64,000 nt of DNA from Multifurca ochricompacta (GCA_022496185.1 WTXG01000003.1:62001-126000); one strand, 5' to 3'; numbered from the stretch's first letter, positions 47,665 to 59,264 are shown. Notes: a model not told the origin generated them from the sequence alone. Numbers and translations are program-made.

Positions 47665-49318
47665 ATGGATTCAGCTAAAGCGAGCAAAGAAAAGGTAATA
47701 ATAATCACAGCAAAGGAGACCGCGATTATATATATTTTATTAATAAGGTTTTAGGGAAATACAGCGTTCAAAGATGGTGACTACGTCGCAGCCATTGGCC
47801 ATTATACAGCGGCTGCCCTCGCAGACCCTTCAGACCCAACTTTCTTTCTTAATCGCGCCGCGGCCTATCTCAAACTTTCAAAGTATGTATCCCTATCCCC
47901 TTCCCCTCACATATTGCGTTGCGTCACTCTCTCAAGACACGACACATGGAAACCAGGAATGAAGACGCCGAGCGTGATTGCACCACCGTGATCAACCTGT
48001 CCAATGATAAGAACGCGAAAGCCTTCTTTCGCAGAGCACAGGCGCGGGTTGCCCTCCAAAAGCTTCCCGACGCTCATAATGGTGTGTTCCCTACACGACC
48101 CCATTTCCCGATCGTAACTCTTTGGCCTCTGGCCCGGGTTGCTTGCAGATCTCCAGAGGGCGCTCAGAATCGAACCGAGAAACGAATCTGTTAAAGCTGA
48201 GCTCGCCCGGGTGGACGAGCTCATCTTGAATTGGAAGGGAAAGGCAGTAAGTATTTCTTCTCCTCTCCCCATCCCCTTAATGTGTTCGTTCTCATTCGAC
48301 TGTATACAGAAACAGAGATCCGCGCCAATTGAAATTACCACCCCGTCGTTGGCTTCCTCATCATCGTCTTCCACTACTGCACTCTCAAAACGGCGTCGTG
48401 TGCCGATTACCATTGTCGACGATGATGATAACGACACATCCGTGCCTTCAACTTCGAGACCTAGCTCAAAGTCACCAAATGACTTTTTAAACCCCATCAG
48501 TTCGCGCTCGCTCCCTGTACCTCCCGATCCCCATTCACCAACAACAACAACAACACCAACAGCAGCAGCAGCAGCAGCCACCACCACCACCACGCAGAAG
48601 CCGAAACCAGCATCGTTCAAAGAAGCTAAACAAGCGCGTGACGAAAAGACTTTAGGACGCGTCGGTGGAGGTATCTTCCGCATGTCGGGTAAAGATACGA
48701 GTTCAAGACACGCGAGGTTCCCGCGCCCCCTAATATAGCTCTCCCAAGGACCCAACAACAACACCTTCACCGCAACCAGCGCAAGCGCCGCCGCCGCCGC
48801 CGTCCTACGTGCACCCACGTACACTCCTCGAGTTTACGCGTACATGGAATAACATACCCGCTTCAGACACTGGCGCACGCTGGACTTTCCTAAACGTACG
48901 TACCTTTCACACTCTTCCACTTGCCGTTCGTCTAAAATAAATAAAAATGAAAATAAAAAAACGCCTGTGATATTAGATTATCCCGTTAAATTCCTTTCCA
49001 GCACTCTTTGGCTCCTCACTCGATCCCACACTTCTAGCTTCATTCATTCCCGTGCTCGCTGCTGCTGCTTCCGGCTCGCTCTCTCCTAACGCAGATGTTG
49101 TCGCCGTCCGAGAGTTCATGTGTACCTTGCCACGGGTACTGCGATTTCGGACCATCGTGCAATTTCTCAGCAAAGCAGAAAAGATCGCCGCGCGCGAGGT
49201 TTGGGAGAAGGTCATCGTCATCACACGGCGCGGTGCTGACGGCTCTCAGGATGCAGACGCGGATGAGAAACTGGAGCTGGAACAAGCTGCGCGCGCTTGG
49301 GGTTTCACAGATGTGTGA
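47665..49318 (+). CDS. RPAP3/Tah1-like TPR co-chaperone with RPAP3_C domain
   Basis: An Hsp90/R2TP-linked assembly factor for RNA polymerase II and snoRNPs. Exon 1 (47665-47694) and exon 2 (from 47755) start the TPR array (GNTAFKDGDYVAAIGHYTAA; DPTFFLNRAAAYLKLSK), continued in KAFFRRAQARVALQKLPDA and LQRALRIEPRNESVKAELAR. A long Ser/Thr/Pro-rich linker follows. The C-terminal RPAP3_C domain has LLEFTRTWNNIPASDTGARW, SFPALFGSSLDPTLLASFIP and LPRVLRFRTIVQFLS. Between 48690 and 48740 the frame breaks. Either two bases are missing (favoured, because FKTREVPAPPNIA then reads through), or there is an improbably short 22-nt GT-AG intron at 48717-48738, which restores frame exactly. Confidence 0.85.
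48539..48596 (+). repeat. Low-complexity ACA/AGC/ACC trinucleotide tract in coding sequence
   Basis: Runs of ACA, AGC and ACC triplets in the linker of the RPAP3-like protein encode Thr and Ala homopolymers. The tract keeps the frame. Confidence 0.8.
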
Positions 49319-49590
49319 TTGGGATATGCAACAATAACAACAACAACAACAACAAAAAACATTAAATTAAAACACAGGGATATGACACGACTACCGTCAT
49401 CTATTCAATAAAAAGTAGACGACCTTCTAAGTACCTACATTGAGTGGGAGGAGGGTATTGTAAATATATGCACGTGCATGTCCAGCAACAAAAAAAGTCC
49501 GCAAAGCATCTACACACACCGTACACCATAATCAATCTTATTGATGATCCTCTTGATGCTCGCGCCCTCAAGAGGAGTTCTCGTCTCCTG

Positions 49591-51544
49591 TCACCCGTGT
49601 CGAACGAACCTGGAAAGTACCTCCAAGAGCGCAACGCGGTCCTGACGTGCCTCGAACACCGACGCGTGGTCGAGCTCAGGAAAGAAGAGTACTTCGAGCC
49701 CGTCCTGGGCCCATCGACTAGGCGACGACGAGGACGAGCCCATACTAATGATATCATTATCATCACACTTACCACCATCACTACTACTACTAATACTACT
49801 ACTGTTCTCTCGTTCACTATTGAGGCTGGCACCGGTGAGGTATGCGTGAACCGAACGAGCATCCAAGACTTGATCGCGGCCACCGAGGCTCACCGCGACG
49901 GGTAGTGGAGGCGGTGGCGATGACGACGACAACTGTTGTTGTTGTTGTTGTTGTGTGCTGCTGTTGTTGTCCTAGTCCATTTCCATCTATCCCCACATCC
50001 GGACGAACGAGCAAGACGTCCTCACGAAAGAGGATACTCTCAAACCAAAAAAAGTGTCGCCCGAGTGCGCGTGCGATATCCGCGTCGCGACTCGCGAAAT
50101 ACCACAATTGCCATTCGTTTGCGTGTCGCGGAGGGCGGTAGACAAAGTTGTATGCTACCGATGGATGGTGCAGTAGGAAGGGGATCGGGTCGATCAAAAA
50201 TACCGCCGCGATCTCGACTTCGAGTCGTTGTGGTCGTTGTTGCTGCTGCTGTCGTTTGATGTCGTTGATGACACCACTCACGTGATGACTCTCTTCTGTC
50301 GTCATGATGGTCCCGTCTGCCTGCGTCGGATCTTGCCCTGCCTGCCCCTGCCGTTGTGCTAGTTGTGGGGCGGTGGCGGTGGCGGTGGCGATAGCTGCGG
50401 TTGTTGGAACGATTGATTGCTGGTCTGGGAAACTCTGCTGCCTACGTAAGAGATGCGCAGCGACGACTGTGCCGTAGGAATGCCCTGTCACGACAACGCG
50501 GCGCAGCCCGTGCGCACGTAATATGCCTGTGATAGCATCGCACATTGCGTCGCGCGCAAGCGGTGGTGCGGTGATATGCATTGAGATGGGCAAAATCTCA
50601 ATGGCAATGATGCCGACGTCCGGATCTTGCGTGGTGAGTTCGCGGAGGAATGACAAATAAGGCCAGAGACCGATGCCGATGCCATGAATAAAGAGGATGG
50701 GAAGCTTGGTGTGCGAGCGATGTGGACGGTACCAATAGGGTATACTGGTCTTTGTGTCTGCAGAAGTTCGGAGAAAAGGGCGAGAAACGGGCGCGGGGGG
50801 AATGCATGGAACCATTTGCGGGTATTATGGTGTATGAAACCTTGGCTATAGAGGGAAATGGAGGTTAGGATATCGACAAGACAAACGATCTGCACGGATT
50901 TGGTAAGGAGAGTAACTGGGAACAGTGTTTTCGGAAGAGACGCACCATGTACCAAATGAAGGGCCGATGTAGCATATGAACAGGGTCCATGGTAATGCGA
51001 AGACATTGCATCTCGTTATTGGCCCCGCGGGTAAGAGGGTAGCCAACATGAGTGCCCATGACGGAAATATAGTAGTCAAGCTCCTCTTCCCATGCTTCAA
51101 GGCCTCACTCGCACGAGAGGAGAAGAGAGCCCAGAGGAGCCAGTCGACGACATTGTCACGCAAGATGCGGCTACCGGAGGTGCGAATGAACCAGCTGGAG
51201 ATCGATTTTGAGGTCATCGGTTTGCACACTTGTGAAAGAGTTCCTCACGTTGGGCGCGGGACATACGTGGCGGGTGTTGAGCATCCTTGTATGGTGGTAA
51301 GCCTTTTAGCAGCAGCAGTGACTCGGTGAGAACGTACTCGTTGCATGTAAGAACGTCGCGGTAAGTACACGAATAGAAAGAATGCAGCCTCAACTAGTGC
51401 ATAAAAGCCGAGCGTGGACGACCAAAGGAAAGTACCAGCATAGTAAGAGGCTACAAGATAGATAATTGAGAGAGATGCGACGAGACGAAGGACAAGGATG
51501 GAAAGCCTGATAAAGACATATTCTGGCCAAGTCTGGCCGATCAT
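49591..51544 (-). CDS. Membrane-anchored alpha/beta hydrolase
   Basis: A probable lipase or esterase. The start at 51544 is followed by two hydrophobic segments (LSILVLRLVASLSIIYLVAS; TLGFYALVEAAFFLFVYL). Next comes a conserved region with LDYYISVMGTHVGYPLTRGA. The hydrolase fold follows: LPILFIHGIGIGLWPYLSFL, the nucleophile elbow GHSYG, IDPIPFLLHHPSVAYNFVYR, the acid in VSLGGRDQVLD and the catalytic His in ELDHASVF. Stop at 49591. Two frame breaks are present. At 51103-51104 one base seems missing from a two-base CC run. In the CAA-repeat tract near 49935-49957 the reading frame moves by one, as if one base were inserted. Substrate unknown. Divergent from the zinc-finger gene at 52083. Confidence 0.8.
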
Positions 51545-51860
51545 GTTTGCTTAGAACGCTAGATTAGTTTAGTCCTGAGTATGTGTCGAGGGTGAGGAGA
51601 AAAGAAAAGAGGAATGGCCGTCGGTCGTGTATGAATGAGAAGGTGCTTAAGCGAATGAACTCTTTGGGGTCTGGGGCATGGCACGATTTCGTCCATCTTC
51701 CGTCTCGACATCTCACGTGAAATCCGGAGGGGTTCATATTTGGGCGCGAAGAGGGAGAGAACATGGGCACGTTTAAGGGTTAGAACAAAAAACAAAAAAG
51801 TAATAATAATAACAGAATTTGGGGGATAGCATAGCCATAGCCATTCATGAGGGCTGAGGT

Positions 51861-51939
51861 AGGCAGGCGCAGTGCTGCGCTGCAGACCACAACTCAACAG
51901 CTCAACAAGCAGATCAGATCAGATCAAATGCGCCTGCCT
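51861..51939. repeat. Inverted repeat in a divergent promoter
   Basis: A perfect 10-bp inverted pair, AGGCAGGCGC at 51861-51870 and GCGCCTGCCT at 51930-51939, encloses a 59-bp loop. Partly matching outer arms carry CCATAG and CTATGG. Short GATCA repeats lie in the loop. The structure sits between the hydrolase and zinc-finger gene starts, so it could be a regulatory hairpin or a two-site operator. Confidence 0.6.
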
Positions 51940-52082
51940 GCCTATGGCCTATGGCCCACATGTAATGTTTGTTGTTTGTTCATCCAAATAAATCCAAATA
52001 ATAAACTACAGTTGTCACTTGTCCGTCACCCACCCACACCACCACTTACTTGGCTTTACGCACGCTTTACTCTACACACAAA

Positions 52083-53521
52083 ATGGCTAAAAAAAAGAAT
52101 AAACAGGCAAGTTATACTCCCTTGTAACTTTTTTCTTTTTTTCTAAATGATAAAATCAAGCTTCTTCGCCCTTGGTGCTGGTACTGTGAACGAGAGTTTG
52201 AGGATGAGAAAGGTCCGTTTTATTTGACTCATCCGTTCTAAACCTGAACTAAAAACCTTTTTTTTTCTTTCAGTTTTAATGCAGCATCAAAAGGCCAAAC
52301 ACTTCAAATGTGGCATGTGTCCCGTCGTCTGAACACTGCTGGTGGTCTCGCAGTTCACATACAACAGGTCCACAAGCTTGAGCCAGAAAAGTGCGCAATC
52401 AGCCCTCTCTTACTCATCTCTTCCTTATCTCTTTCTTCCAGCCTTCCTCGTATCGAGAACGCTCTTCCCGGACGCGATGGATATGAGGTTGAGATATTCG
52501 GTATGGAAGGTATCCCCGTCCCAGATGTCGCAGATTATAAGCGCCGTAAGGAAATCGAGCTCGGCTTAACTGCCGGTTCCATCACCCAACCGCAGGCGAA
52601 ACGACCAAAGACTGAGAGCCGTACCCTTTCTGAGGACGAGCTCCGTGCTCAACTCGAAGCACACAAGGCCCTCATGGGGGCACACGAAACCCCTGCTCCT
52701 GCAGCAGCAGATACAAACCAGAGCTCTGTGTATGCCGCCACCCCACAAACATATGTGACTTCCACTGCGCCAAATCCTCCAGTACCAATTCCCCCATTGC
52801 CGATGATGCATCCAGGTGCGCCTCCCGCCTTCCCTGGCATGCCACCGCCTCCCGGCGCTTTCCCAGGAGCACCTCCCTTCCCGCCCTCCATACCAGGCAT
52901 GCCAGGCTTGCCACCCGGGTACGTCTTCTCTCACCTTGTCGTATTCGTACCAATTTTGCTAACCGACTCTCAGGCCCCCTCCACCTGGCTTCCCTGTCCT
53001 ACCCGGGTTCCCCCCTCCTCCAGGCATGATGCCTCCCTTCCCTCCACCGCCCGGTATGCTCTCACCATTCCCTCCGCATGGTATAACTCCACCTTTTCCG
53101 CTACCGTCTATGACGCCACCTGTCATTCCGAGCTCAACACCCGCTCCGCCCTCATTATCCGTAACGCCAACTCCCGTACCGGGCCAGCCCACGATCCCGC
53201 CGCCGCTGACGCTGCCGAATCCAGCGCTTGCTCAGACCAACCCCGAGCTGAAGAAGAGGACGGTGCTCAAGTATTCTGAACCGAACTTTTCCCCGGTAAT
53301 TTATCTCTCATCTTCTTCACGTATTGGTTAGGTTACTAATTTTGACTTTACTCTTCCAGGACGAGGTCCGTGGCCGGCATCCGAAATATTACGTTGCTAA
53401 AGACACGTCTTCATCTACTCCTGAGGCAAAAGCTGACGCCGCACCCGAGGCCGGGGCAGCGGTCGCTGCTCCAGAAGAGGCGCGCGGGAAGAAGCGCGCA
53501 CGCGCAGAGGATTTCTTGTAG
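52083..53521 (+). CDS. ZNF207/BuGZ-like C2H2 zinc-finger protein
   Basis: A homologue of the spindle and Bub3-associated protein BuGZ/ZNF207. Exon 1 (52083-52106, MAKKKNKQ) is followed by a GC-AG intron (donor CAG/GCAAGT). Then come the two C2H2 fingers (RPWCWYCEREFEDEKVLMQH; AKHFKCGMC, then RRLNTAGGLAVHIQQVHK) and the conserved ALPGRDGYEVEIFGMEGIP. A very long Pro-rich tail ends in TVLKYSEPNFSPDEV and RGRHPKYYV, possibly a degenerate GLEBS motif, and a basic C-terminus. In the second finger the frame breaks at the C3 run 52321-52323: one more C would restore Cys-Pro-Arg-Arg-Leu, and as written the frame stops at once. The conserved domain on both sides argues for a missing base rather than a dead gene. 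Confidence 0.85.
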
Positions 53522-54223
53522 TTCACCTGATGGCCCCGAAGAAGGCTGGAGGGTGGGAAGGAGAAATGGAAGATTAGAGAAGGAGGCGGAGGCTTACCAG
53601 TCCGTCCCTCTGCTCGTGCCTTTTGTTCTAGCCGAAATCATTGCTCATCTTCCATTTCGAGGCTGGGAAACTCTAGAGATGGTGCTGGCATATTTGTCGA
53701 CGGTATTAATGCCGGTGCGGGTCTTTTTCCTTTGTTTTTCCTTTTATTCTTTTCTTCTCTTGTGAGTGAAGTTTTATGATGTCTGTGTCGAAATATGTAC
53801 GGTCGGTCCTTTGTTTTTTCCTTACTTGTGCTCATGTCCTCTGCCGAACGACGGATCACAAGGTTCGTGAAAAGTATGAATGAGACAATCTGACATTACA
53901 TTGCATGTTCTCTGGGTTATAGCTAGTCCCCTGTCTGCAATTTTCAGCGCTATGCATAAGAGATGGTAAGTTGATCATTAAATTGTGTAATTTTGGTATA
54001 TATTAGAATTGGGCGCGGCCGTCACTAAGGTGACGACAAAAGGCGGACACCCTGAGCACCGAGTGCGTGAGCTATTGCTGATTGACTGCATAATGCATTG
54101 GGCTGAAGCGCATCCCTTTTATTCCTTCCTTTTATCTATCAATCAATTAGTATCAATCCCCTCGCCACCGGCCCCACATCAACAACAAAGTGCAGTAACG
54201 AGTAGTCGACTTGTATTATTGTC

Positions 54224-54297
54224 GGTTCGATGGCGTAGTTGGTTATCGCATCTGTCTAACACACAGAAGGTCCCCGGTTCGAACCCGGGTCGAACCA
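54224..54297 (+). tRNA. tRNA-Val (anticodon AAC)
   Basis: A full cloverleaf is visible. The 7-bp acceptor stem pairs GGTTCGA (54224-54230) with TCGAACC (54290-54296), with discriminator A. The D arm has TAGTTGGTTAT in the loop. The anticodon stem TCTGT/ACAGA carries loop CTAACAC, anticodon AAC. The T arm is CCCGG TTCGAAC CCGGG. No intron is present. A T-run follows at 54299-54306 as a likely Pol III terminator. Confidence 0.96.
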
Positions 54298-54298
54298 T

Positions 54299-54306
54299 TA
54301 TTTTTT
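54299..54306 (+). terminator. Probable RNA polymerase III terminator of tRNA-Val
   Basis: A run of T (TTATTTTTT) starts right after the tRNA 3' end, the usual Pol III stop signal. Confidence 0.7.
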
Positions 54307-54620
54307 GGCTGGCTACTAACTACCCTCTCGCGTGTTTCTTTCTCGTACCTTGAGCCTTAATTATTTGTTTCTTGTTTCTTTTCAATTTGAATTTGCTTAT
54401 TTTGTGCAGTCGAGCGAGCCTATTTTATTTATTGCCTCGCTCTCTACTTTCTGCCCCCAGATACGCGCGCAACACTGGCACTGATAAGGTAATGTGAACA
54501 GTCATGTTAGATCCCTCTATATCCGTATACACTGTATGCAAGGTAACAAAAACACAAATTTAAAAAAAGGAGATAGAACACCTGGAGAGGAGTCCCTCAA
54601 CTTGAGCAAGGCAGACAATT

Positions 54621-56339
54621 CTATACTTTTCCTCTCCATCCACCCAAGGCGAAGTACCGGGTTATTACCAATAGCACCACGGCAATCACAACCGAAACCC
54701 CTGTAGCAAAGAGAGGGAGAGGGAGAGGGAGAGGGAGAGGGAGGGAGGGGGATCAATCTCAACAATTTATCTGCAGTGCTGACTGGCTTACCTGCATAAA
54801 TCCCAACGGCTGTATACCCTGCCGTAGCGTGATTGATAGCACCAGATATCGGCGGACCCGCCAGCGCACCAAAAGAGAGTATGGTGAAGTACATCCCCGT
54901 GCGACGCCCGATGTCCGTACTATCGCCGAGCGCCATCATCGGCACGCCGATAAGTCCCACGAAAGCGCCTGAAGAAGCGCCATAGAGTAGCGCGAGAGTG
55001 ACGAGCGCTCCTGTCCCGCGCAGGTGTGGCCAGAGGATGGTCAGTACGCCCGCGAGGAACGTAGCGGGTACCATGACGTTTATCGCACCTGTTCATATAT
55101 GGTAGAATGGTAGTGGTGAGAAGGTGCTGGACTGGAGCTTCGGGAGGTGGGGGGAGGGGGAGGTTAACTTACCTACTCGGTCGGCGAGGATGCCGCTGGT
55201 AAGGCGGCCGACGGCTGAACCTGCGTTAGCGATTGAGACTAAGTAGAAGGAAAGGTGCTCCGGGACGTCTTGCGATGGCGCACTTTCGTCGATAAAGGTG
55301 AGCACTGTGAGTCAGGTCAGTTGATCTTTTTCTTTTTCTTTTTTTTTTCTTTTTTTTCCCTCTTAAACGGAGAGGGTGTTGCTGTGTGCTGACTGCTGCT
55401 TTTAAACTGACCTGTGTAAAGCCCGAGAAAGGCAACAAACCCAGCTACTGTATAGACAGAATAGGCGGGCGACCTAAACTGCTTCAGGTTGAACAACCCT
55501 CCGGAGGCGACAACCGGCGGTAGTCTGCGTTCTAGCGTCTGAAACTCTCTCGTCAAATTGTGCGTTTCGCTAACTTGTGTATGCAATCCGGTGTGCGTAC
55601 CAAGGTGGTAATTCCCAGACTAGACATTAAGGCGAATGCGATAATTCTCATTGACCATTTGAACCTACAGACAGTCATCTTAACCGATTAAGGTCGTAGC
55701 TTACGATTTGCGCGTACCCTACTGTGGCATTCAAGTTGCGGAACGCGATCGGGAGCACTGTGCCCCCTATAGACGAGGCAAAGGCAACAACTCCCATAGC
55801 CGTAGACCGCCTCTTTTTGAACCAATGGGCTACGACGCTCATCACAGGTCCAAATATGAGACCACATGAAATCTGAGAACGAAAAAATGGTTTGCAAACT
55901 AGTTACTGAAGGAAAAGCGTATTGGAAACTGACACCAACTCCAAAGCCTTGACAGAGCAGAAATTGCCAGTACTTTTGGCATTCTGCGATGAGGAAAGTG
56001 CACAGGACAAGATTTATCGATGCGAGGATCAGAGGACCACGAAGATAGCCGATATCGAATAGGCGACCAGAGATGAGCGCTGGGAAGAATACCAAAGCAT
56101 ACTGATTCAAATTTGTCAATTCCATTTGGGCGGTTACAACGACCCATTAACCTAAACACTTACTTGCATGGACCCTATCCAGGCGCTTTAAGATGACTAC
56201 ATTGACAAAATGTTTGGAGCAACAAATAATAATATGACGTACATGGTAGAAGGTGAGGTTCCTTTCAATAAGACGTTCTGATAATGATCTTGAAAAACCT
56301 GGTATAGTATGCGCACGGTACGATCAGCATTCTGAAGCA

Positions 56340-56379
<40 letters not shown>

Positions 56380-56755
56380 TGAACTACTTACACCCCAGGA
56401 ATTCACGTAGCCAAATCTGCGTGCAATATCATCAGCTCCTTGAAAGATGGATGTTAAGTGAGACACACGGAGGCGCTCACGTTGAAAAGGCAGCGCATGC
56501 GGCCTTGGTCATATGTTATCGTCGACCACATGAAGAAAGGATGTGTAAGGGACGCACCCCGAATACCACGAGCCAAGCCCGTAGGCCGCCGTCAGGAAAG
56601 TCGTCCTGAGCGTGTCTGTGGTAGTCAGAGTCTCGTGGAGGAACTGGAGCTTCTGCACCCTCCTTCTCCTTCTTCTGTGGATATGACATCGGCGCATCTC
56701 GTAGTAAAGAGCGATCGAGAGAGTGAGATTTACGAGTTTCGTGCCCAAGGACCAT
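54621..56755 (-). CDS. MFS monocarboxylate-type transporter
   Basis: A member of the fungal MCT-like (Mch) branch of the major facilitator superfamily, a plasma- or vacuole-membrane transporter with unknown substrate. The N-terminus is hydrophilic, then the signature DGGLRAWLVVFG and FGYVNSWGVFQDHYQNVLL. Twelve hydrophobic segments follow in order, for example YALVFFPALISGRLFDIGYL, SSIGGTVLPIAFRNLNATVG and SPAYSVYTVAGFVAFLGLYT. Further on are LSFYLVSIANAGSAVGRLTS, ILADRVG, GASSGAFVGLIGVPMMALGD and VIAVVLLVITRYF. The stop is at 54621. At least eight exons join in phase. Start 56755 is the longest option; an internal Met (MSYPQ) 24 codons on is also possible. Two introns contain hexamer repeats. 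No frame breaks were seen. Confidence 0.88.
54711..54750 (+). repeat. (GGGAGA)n hexamer repeat in an MFS intron
   Basis: About five to six copies of GAGAGG/GGGAGA lie inside the last intron of the MFS transporter gene. On the transcript this is a pyrimidine-rich repeat. Confidence 0.85.
56341..56379 (+). repeat. (GAGCCT)n hexamer repeat in an MFS intron
   Basis: Six near-perfect copies of TGAGCC lie just after the donor of the second MFS intron. On the transcript the unit is CAGGCT, which would read as a Gly/Ser run if not spliced out. Confidence 0.9.
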
Positions 56756-57409
56756 ACTGGCAGAGCGTCCCTAAGCTATAGCTAGGAGAAAGAGATTATT
56801 ATCTAGCACCAAAAAAGAAGATTTCACTCTTCATGATTGGGGCCAGTTTATTAATTTATTTATAAACCCAAATGGTGTAAATGCTGCTGCAGTTCCTGGC
56901 CGGAATATTGATATAGCGTTCTGAGTCATTTATGATCGATTGAACCAACGACACGAGGAGCTTCAAGTTTGGTAAGTCCGGGTTTACGGGTCGCCGCCTC
57001 TACTTTCGATTTCGATGATTGGGATAAGCTTTGAACTTTGGTCGCTTGTTCGACGGCTTCTTAATCCGATTTTGTCGGGATTGAAGATTCCCTACCCCCA
57101 GTTCAATTTATATCACCTGAGAGAGCATCTTATTATGCCCAGAACTTCAACGCAAGGCTATCAGACCTCGGTTCAATGGTGTCAACTTAATAGTCTTGTC
57201 ATCATGGATGTATGTCAGGCACGGATTTGGGGGTATCTAATGGTCTCAAGACACCTTCCTCCATCGATGCCTCTTGATATCTTCACCCTGCAACGTGGAG
57301 CAGTCACACCCTAAGTATCTCGGTTCGCCAAAACAAAACAAAAAAAGTATCAGACCTTACCTGGACTCTCTAAGGAAGCGAACTTTTGTCTCCTTGGACA
57401 TCGTCAGCA

Positions 57410-57440
57410 CGTCGTCGTCGTCGTCGTCGTCGTCGTCGTG
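57410..57440 (+). repeat. (CGT)n trinucleotide microsatellite
   Basis: Ten perfect GTC/CGT triplets. The tract lies in an 87-codon plus-strand frame that would encode a Ser run, but no gene is supported there. Confidence 0.95.
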
Positions 57441-58734
57441 CAAGTCGATCGCCACATCCTCTTTCTTCCGCAACCTGACCATGACCATGTTTGTGTCCTT
57501 CTTATGGTGTACGATCCATCCTGCTCAACCCGGATGAGCAACCCGTTTTGGACAAGGAGCAGGTCATACAAAGACTGAGACTCTTCTCAACCTGAATTTG
57601 GTCTTGGAAAATGGAGATGCTTTCTGTCAAGTGCAGCAAGGTCGTTGAAAGAGTTGGATATTCGAATGTTGTAATGGTCTCCCGTAAAATATTGAAATTT
57701 TATGCCTCTCCTTCCCTATGATGTAGTTCAAAATTCGTCCTGTTTTTAAATAGTCCATATGTTCTGCAACAACTTCCTCTTCGCAGCGCATTTATGCTCT
57801 AGAAACTTCACGACCATTTAAACCCAGATTTCTTCAACTGTGCTCTGGAGAGCTGGATTGCCTAGCGCTGCACCCCGATTACTTCATAGCGGATCTAGAT
57901 CATAGATCATACGCATTCTTCACCTGAAATACTACCGTGGCACTTTGTAGACCCCTGTTGTTAACAAAAGCGTGTTACCCCCAACATCTTGGTAAACCAC
58001 CGCGAAAATATAAGGTGATTTCAATTCGTGGAGTGGTTGGTGTTGTCTTACGCAGATCTCTGTACGCCGGGTCGCAAGGAAAATCGAAACACGAACAAAA
58101 AGATGGGGGAAGAAAGTTCCTAGTGATCATGATGCTGGCCCGCAGGGAATAGTAACAGAGAATAGCCTGCGTTGCAGAGCAGTTGGATAGGTAATGCGAT
58201 GGCACAGCATCGTGAGCTGTCCTACCCGGACCCCCAGAGTCGTAATGCCTAAGCGGTCTGGGTCCCATCCTGTGCGCTAAACTAAATGACGTTAGGTGTT
58301 GTCACATGGATGAACGAATATCACCGGTGGGTAACACAATTGGCACAGATTTGTTTTCATTTCAATCACTCAGGCTGTAGGGTTTTTCAGATGATAGACT
58401 CGTAGAAGTCCTGGACGTAAAACAAAGAATGGCACGAGATTGCGCCCACGCCTATTAACTGACTGGGACAAGAAGACAGAGGGCATTTTAACGAGTCTTG
58501 TGAATTCTTTTTCTTTTTGAGACTTCCAGACACACTAGGACACCCCGTCGCTGATGCACTTTACGTATCGGTAGTATAAACGGCCGCAGAGAAGTGATGA
58601 GTTGTCCCAAATCAGTGACAATAAAAAGTTGAGAACCCTCTGTCCGGGGCGCGGCCCGAGTAAACAGGTGACTGCGCTTTAGTCGGGTATCGGGTATGTA
58701 TACATGAGGCACATGTGCACCAAAGTGCATGGCT

Positions 58735-58835
58735 GCCAGTGGGGGGGACCGGCAGAACTCCAAATTGCAGAAAAAGAATTGTCGATCATCTCCAAAATAA
58801 GGAATACCGCCGATGCTCGCATGAAGATAAGTCAC
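58735..58835 (-). repeat. Copy A of a dispersed sequence shared with 62.8 kb
   Basis: About 80-100 bp closely matches 62770-62860. The shared core reads ATAAGGAATACCGCCGATGC in this copy and differs by one base (A for G) in the other. On the minus strand both can be read as ASIGGIPYFG in one frame and VFLILEMID in another. It may be a relic of a gene family exon or of a mobile element; I cannot tell which. Confidence 0.6.
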
Positions 58836-59264
58836 TTTCAGTAGTCAGCTACGAGGCGATAAATCGAGGGATGCACATTGTGGGAATGCCGTACAGCGCA
58901 CAGCATTCACTACGTCAGGACAGGGAAAGCACCTGAGGAAATCTCCGATGACATGGTGGGTGGTCGTCAAATGCCTCAAAATTGAGAATTCCCGTGATAA
59001 GCCCAGGACAAGAGGAAAGAGGACTTGCGCCGGCTGCCGACGTAGATGGTTGTTCCGAGGGCCACCCCGGTGTCTTTTCCATTGATGCTGGAAGACATTC
59101 TCCCAGAAAGCTCAAGACCTCTAACCAGAAGGTGACGACGCCGAATTAAAGACCAATGCGTATCATGATAGATGAGGCTATTATTCCTGTCTCAAATGAT
59201 CAGCGGTCAGAGCAACGATTGTTATTTAACTACTCCAAGAAGTCACATCTCTCCTGCTTGAAAT

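Noticed and set aside
47907..48824. 305-codon minus-strand open frame
   Set aside because: Antisense to the RPAP3-like gene's TPR exons and Thr/Ala repeats; Val/Ala-run composition mirrors the repeats.
54009..54353. 114-codon plus-strand open frame
   Set aside because: It reads straight through the tRNA-Val gene, so it is a chance frame.
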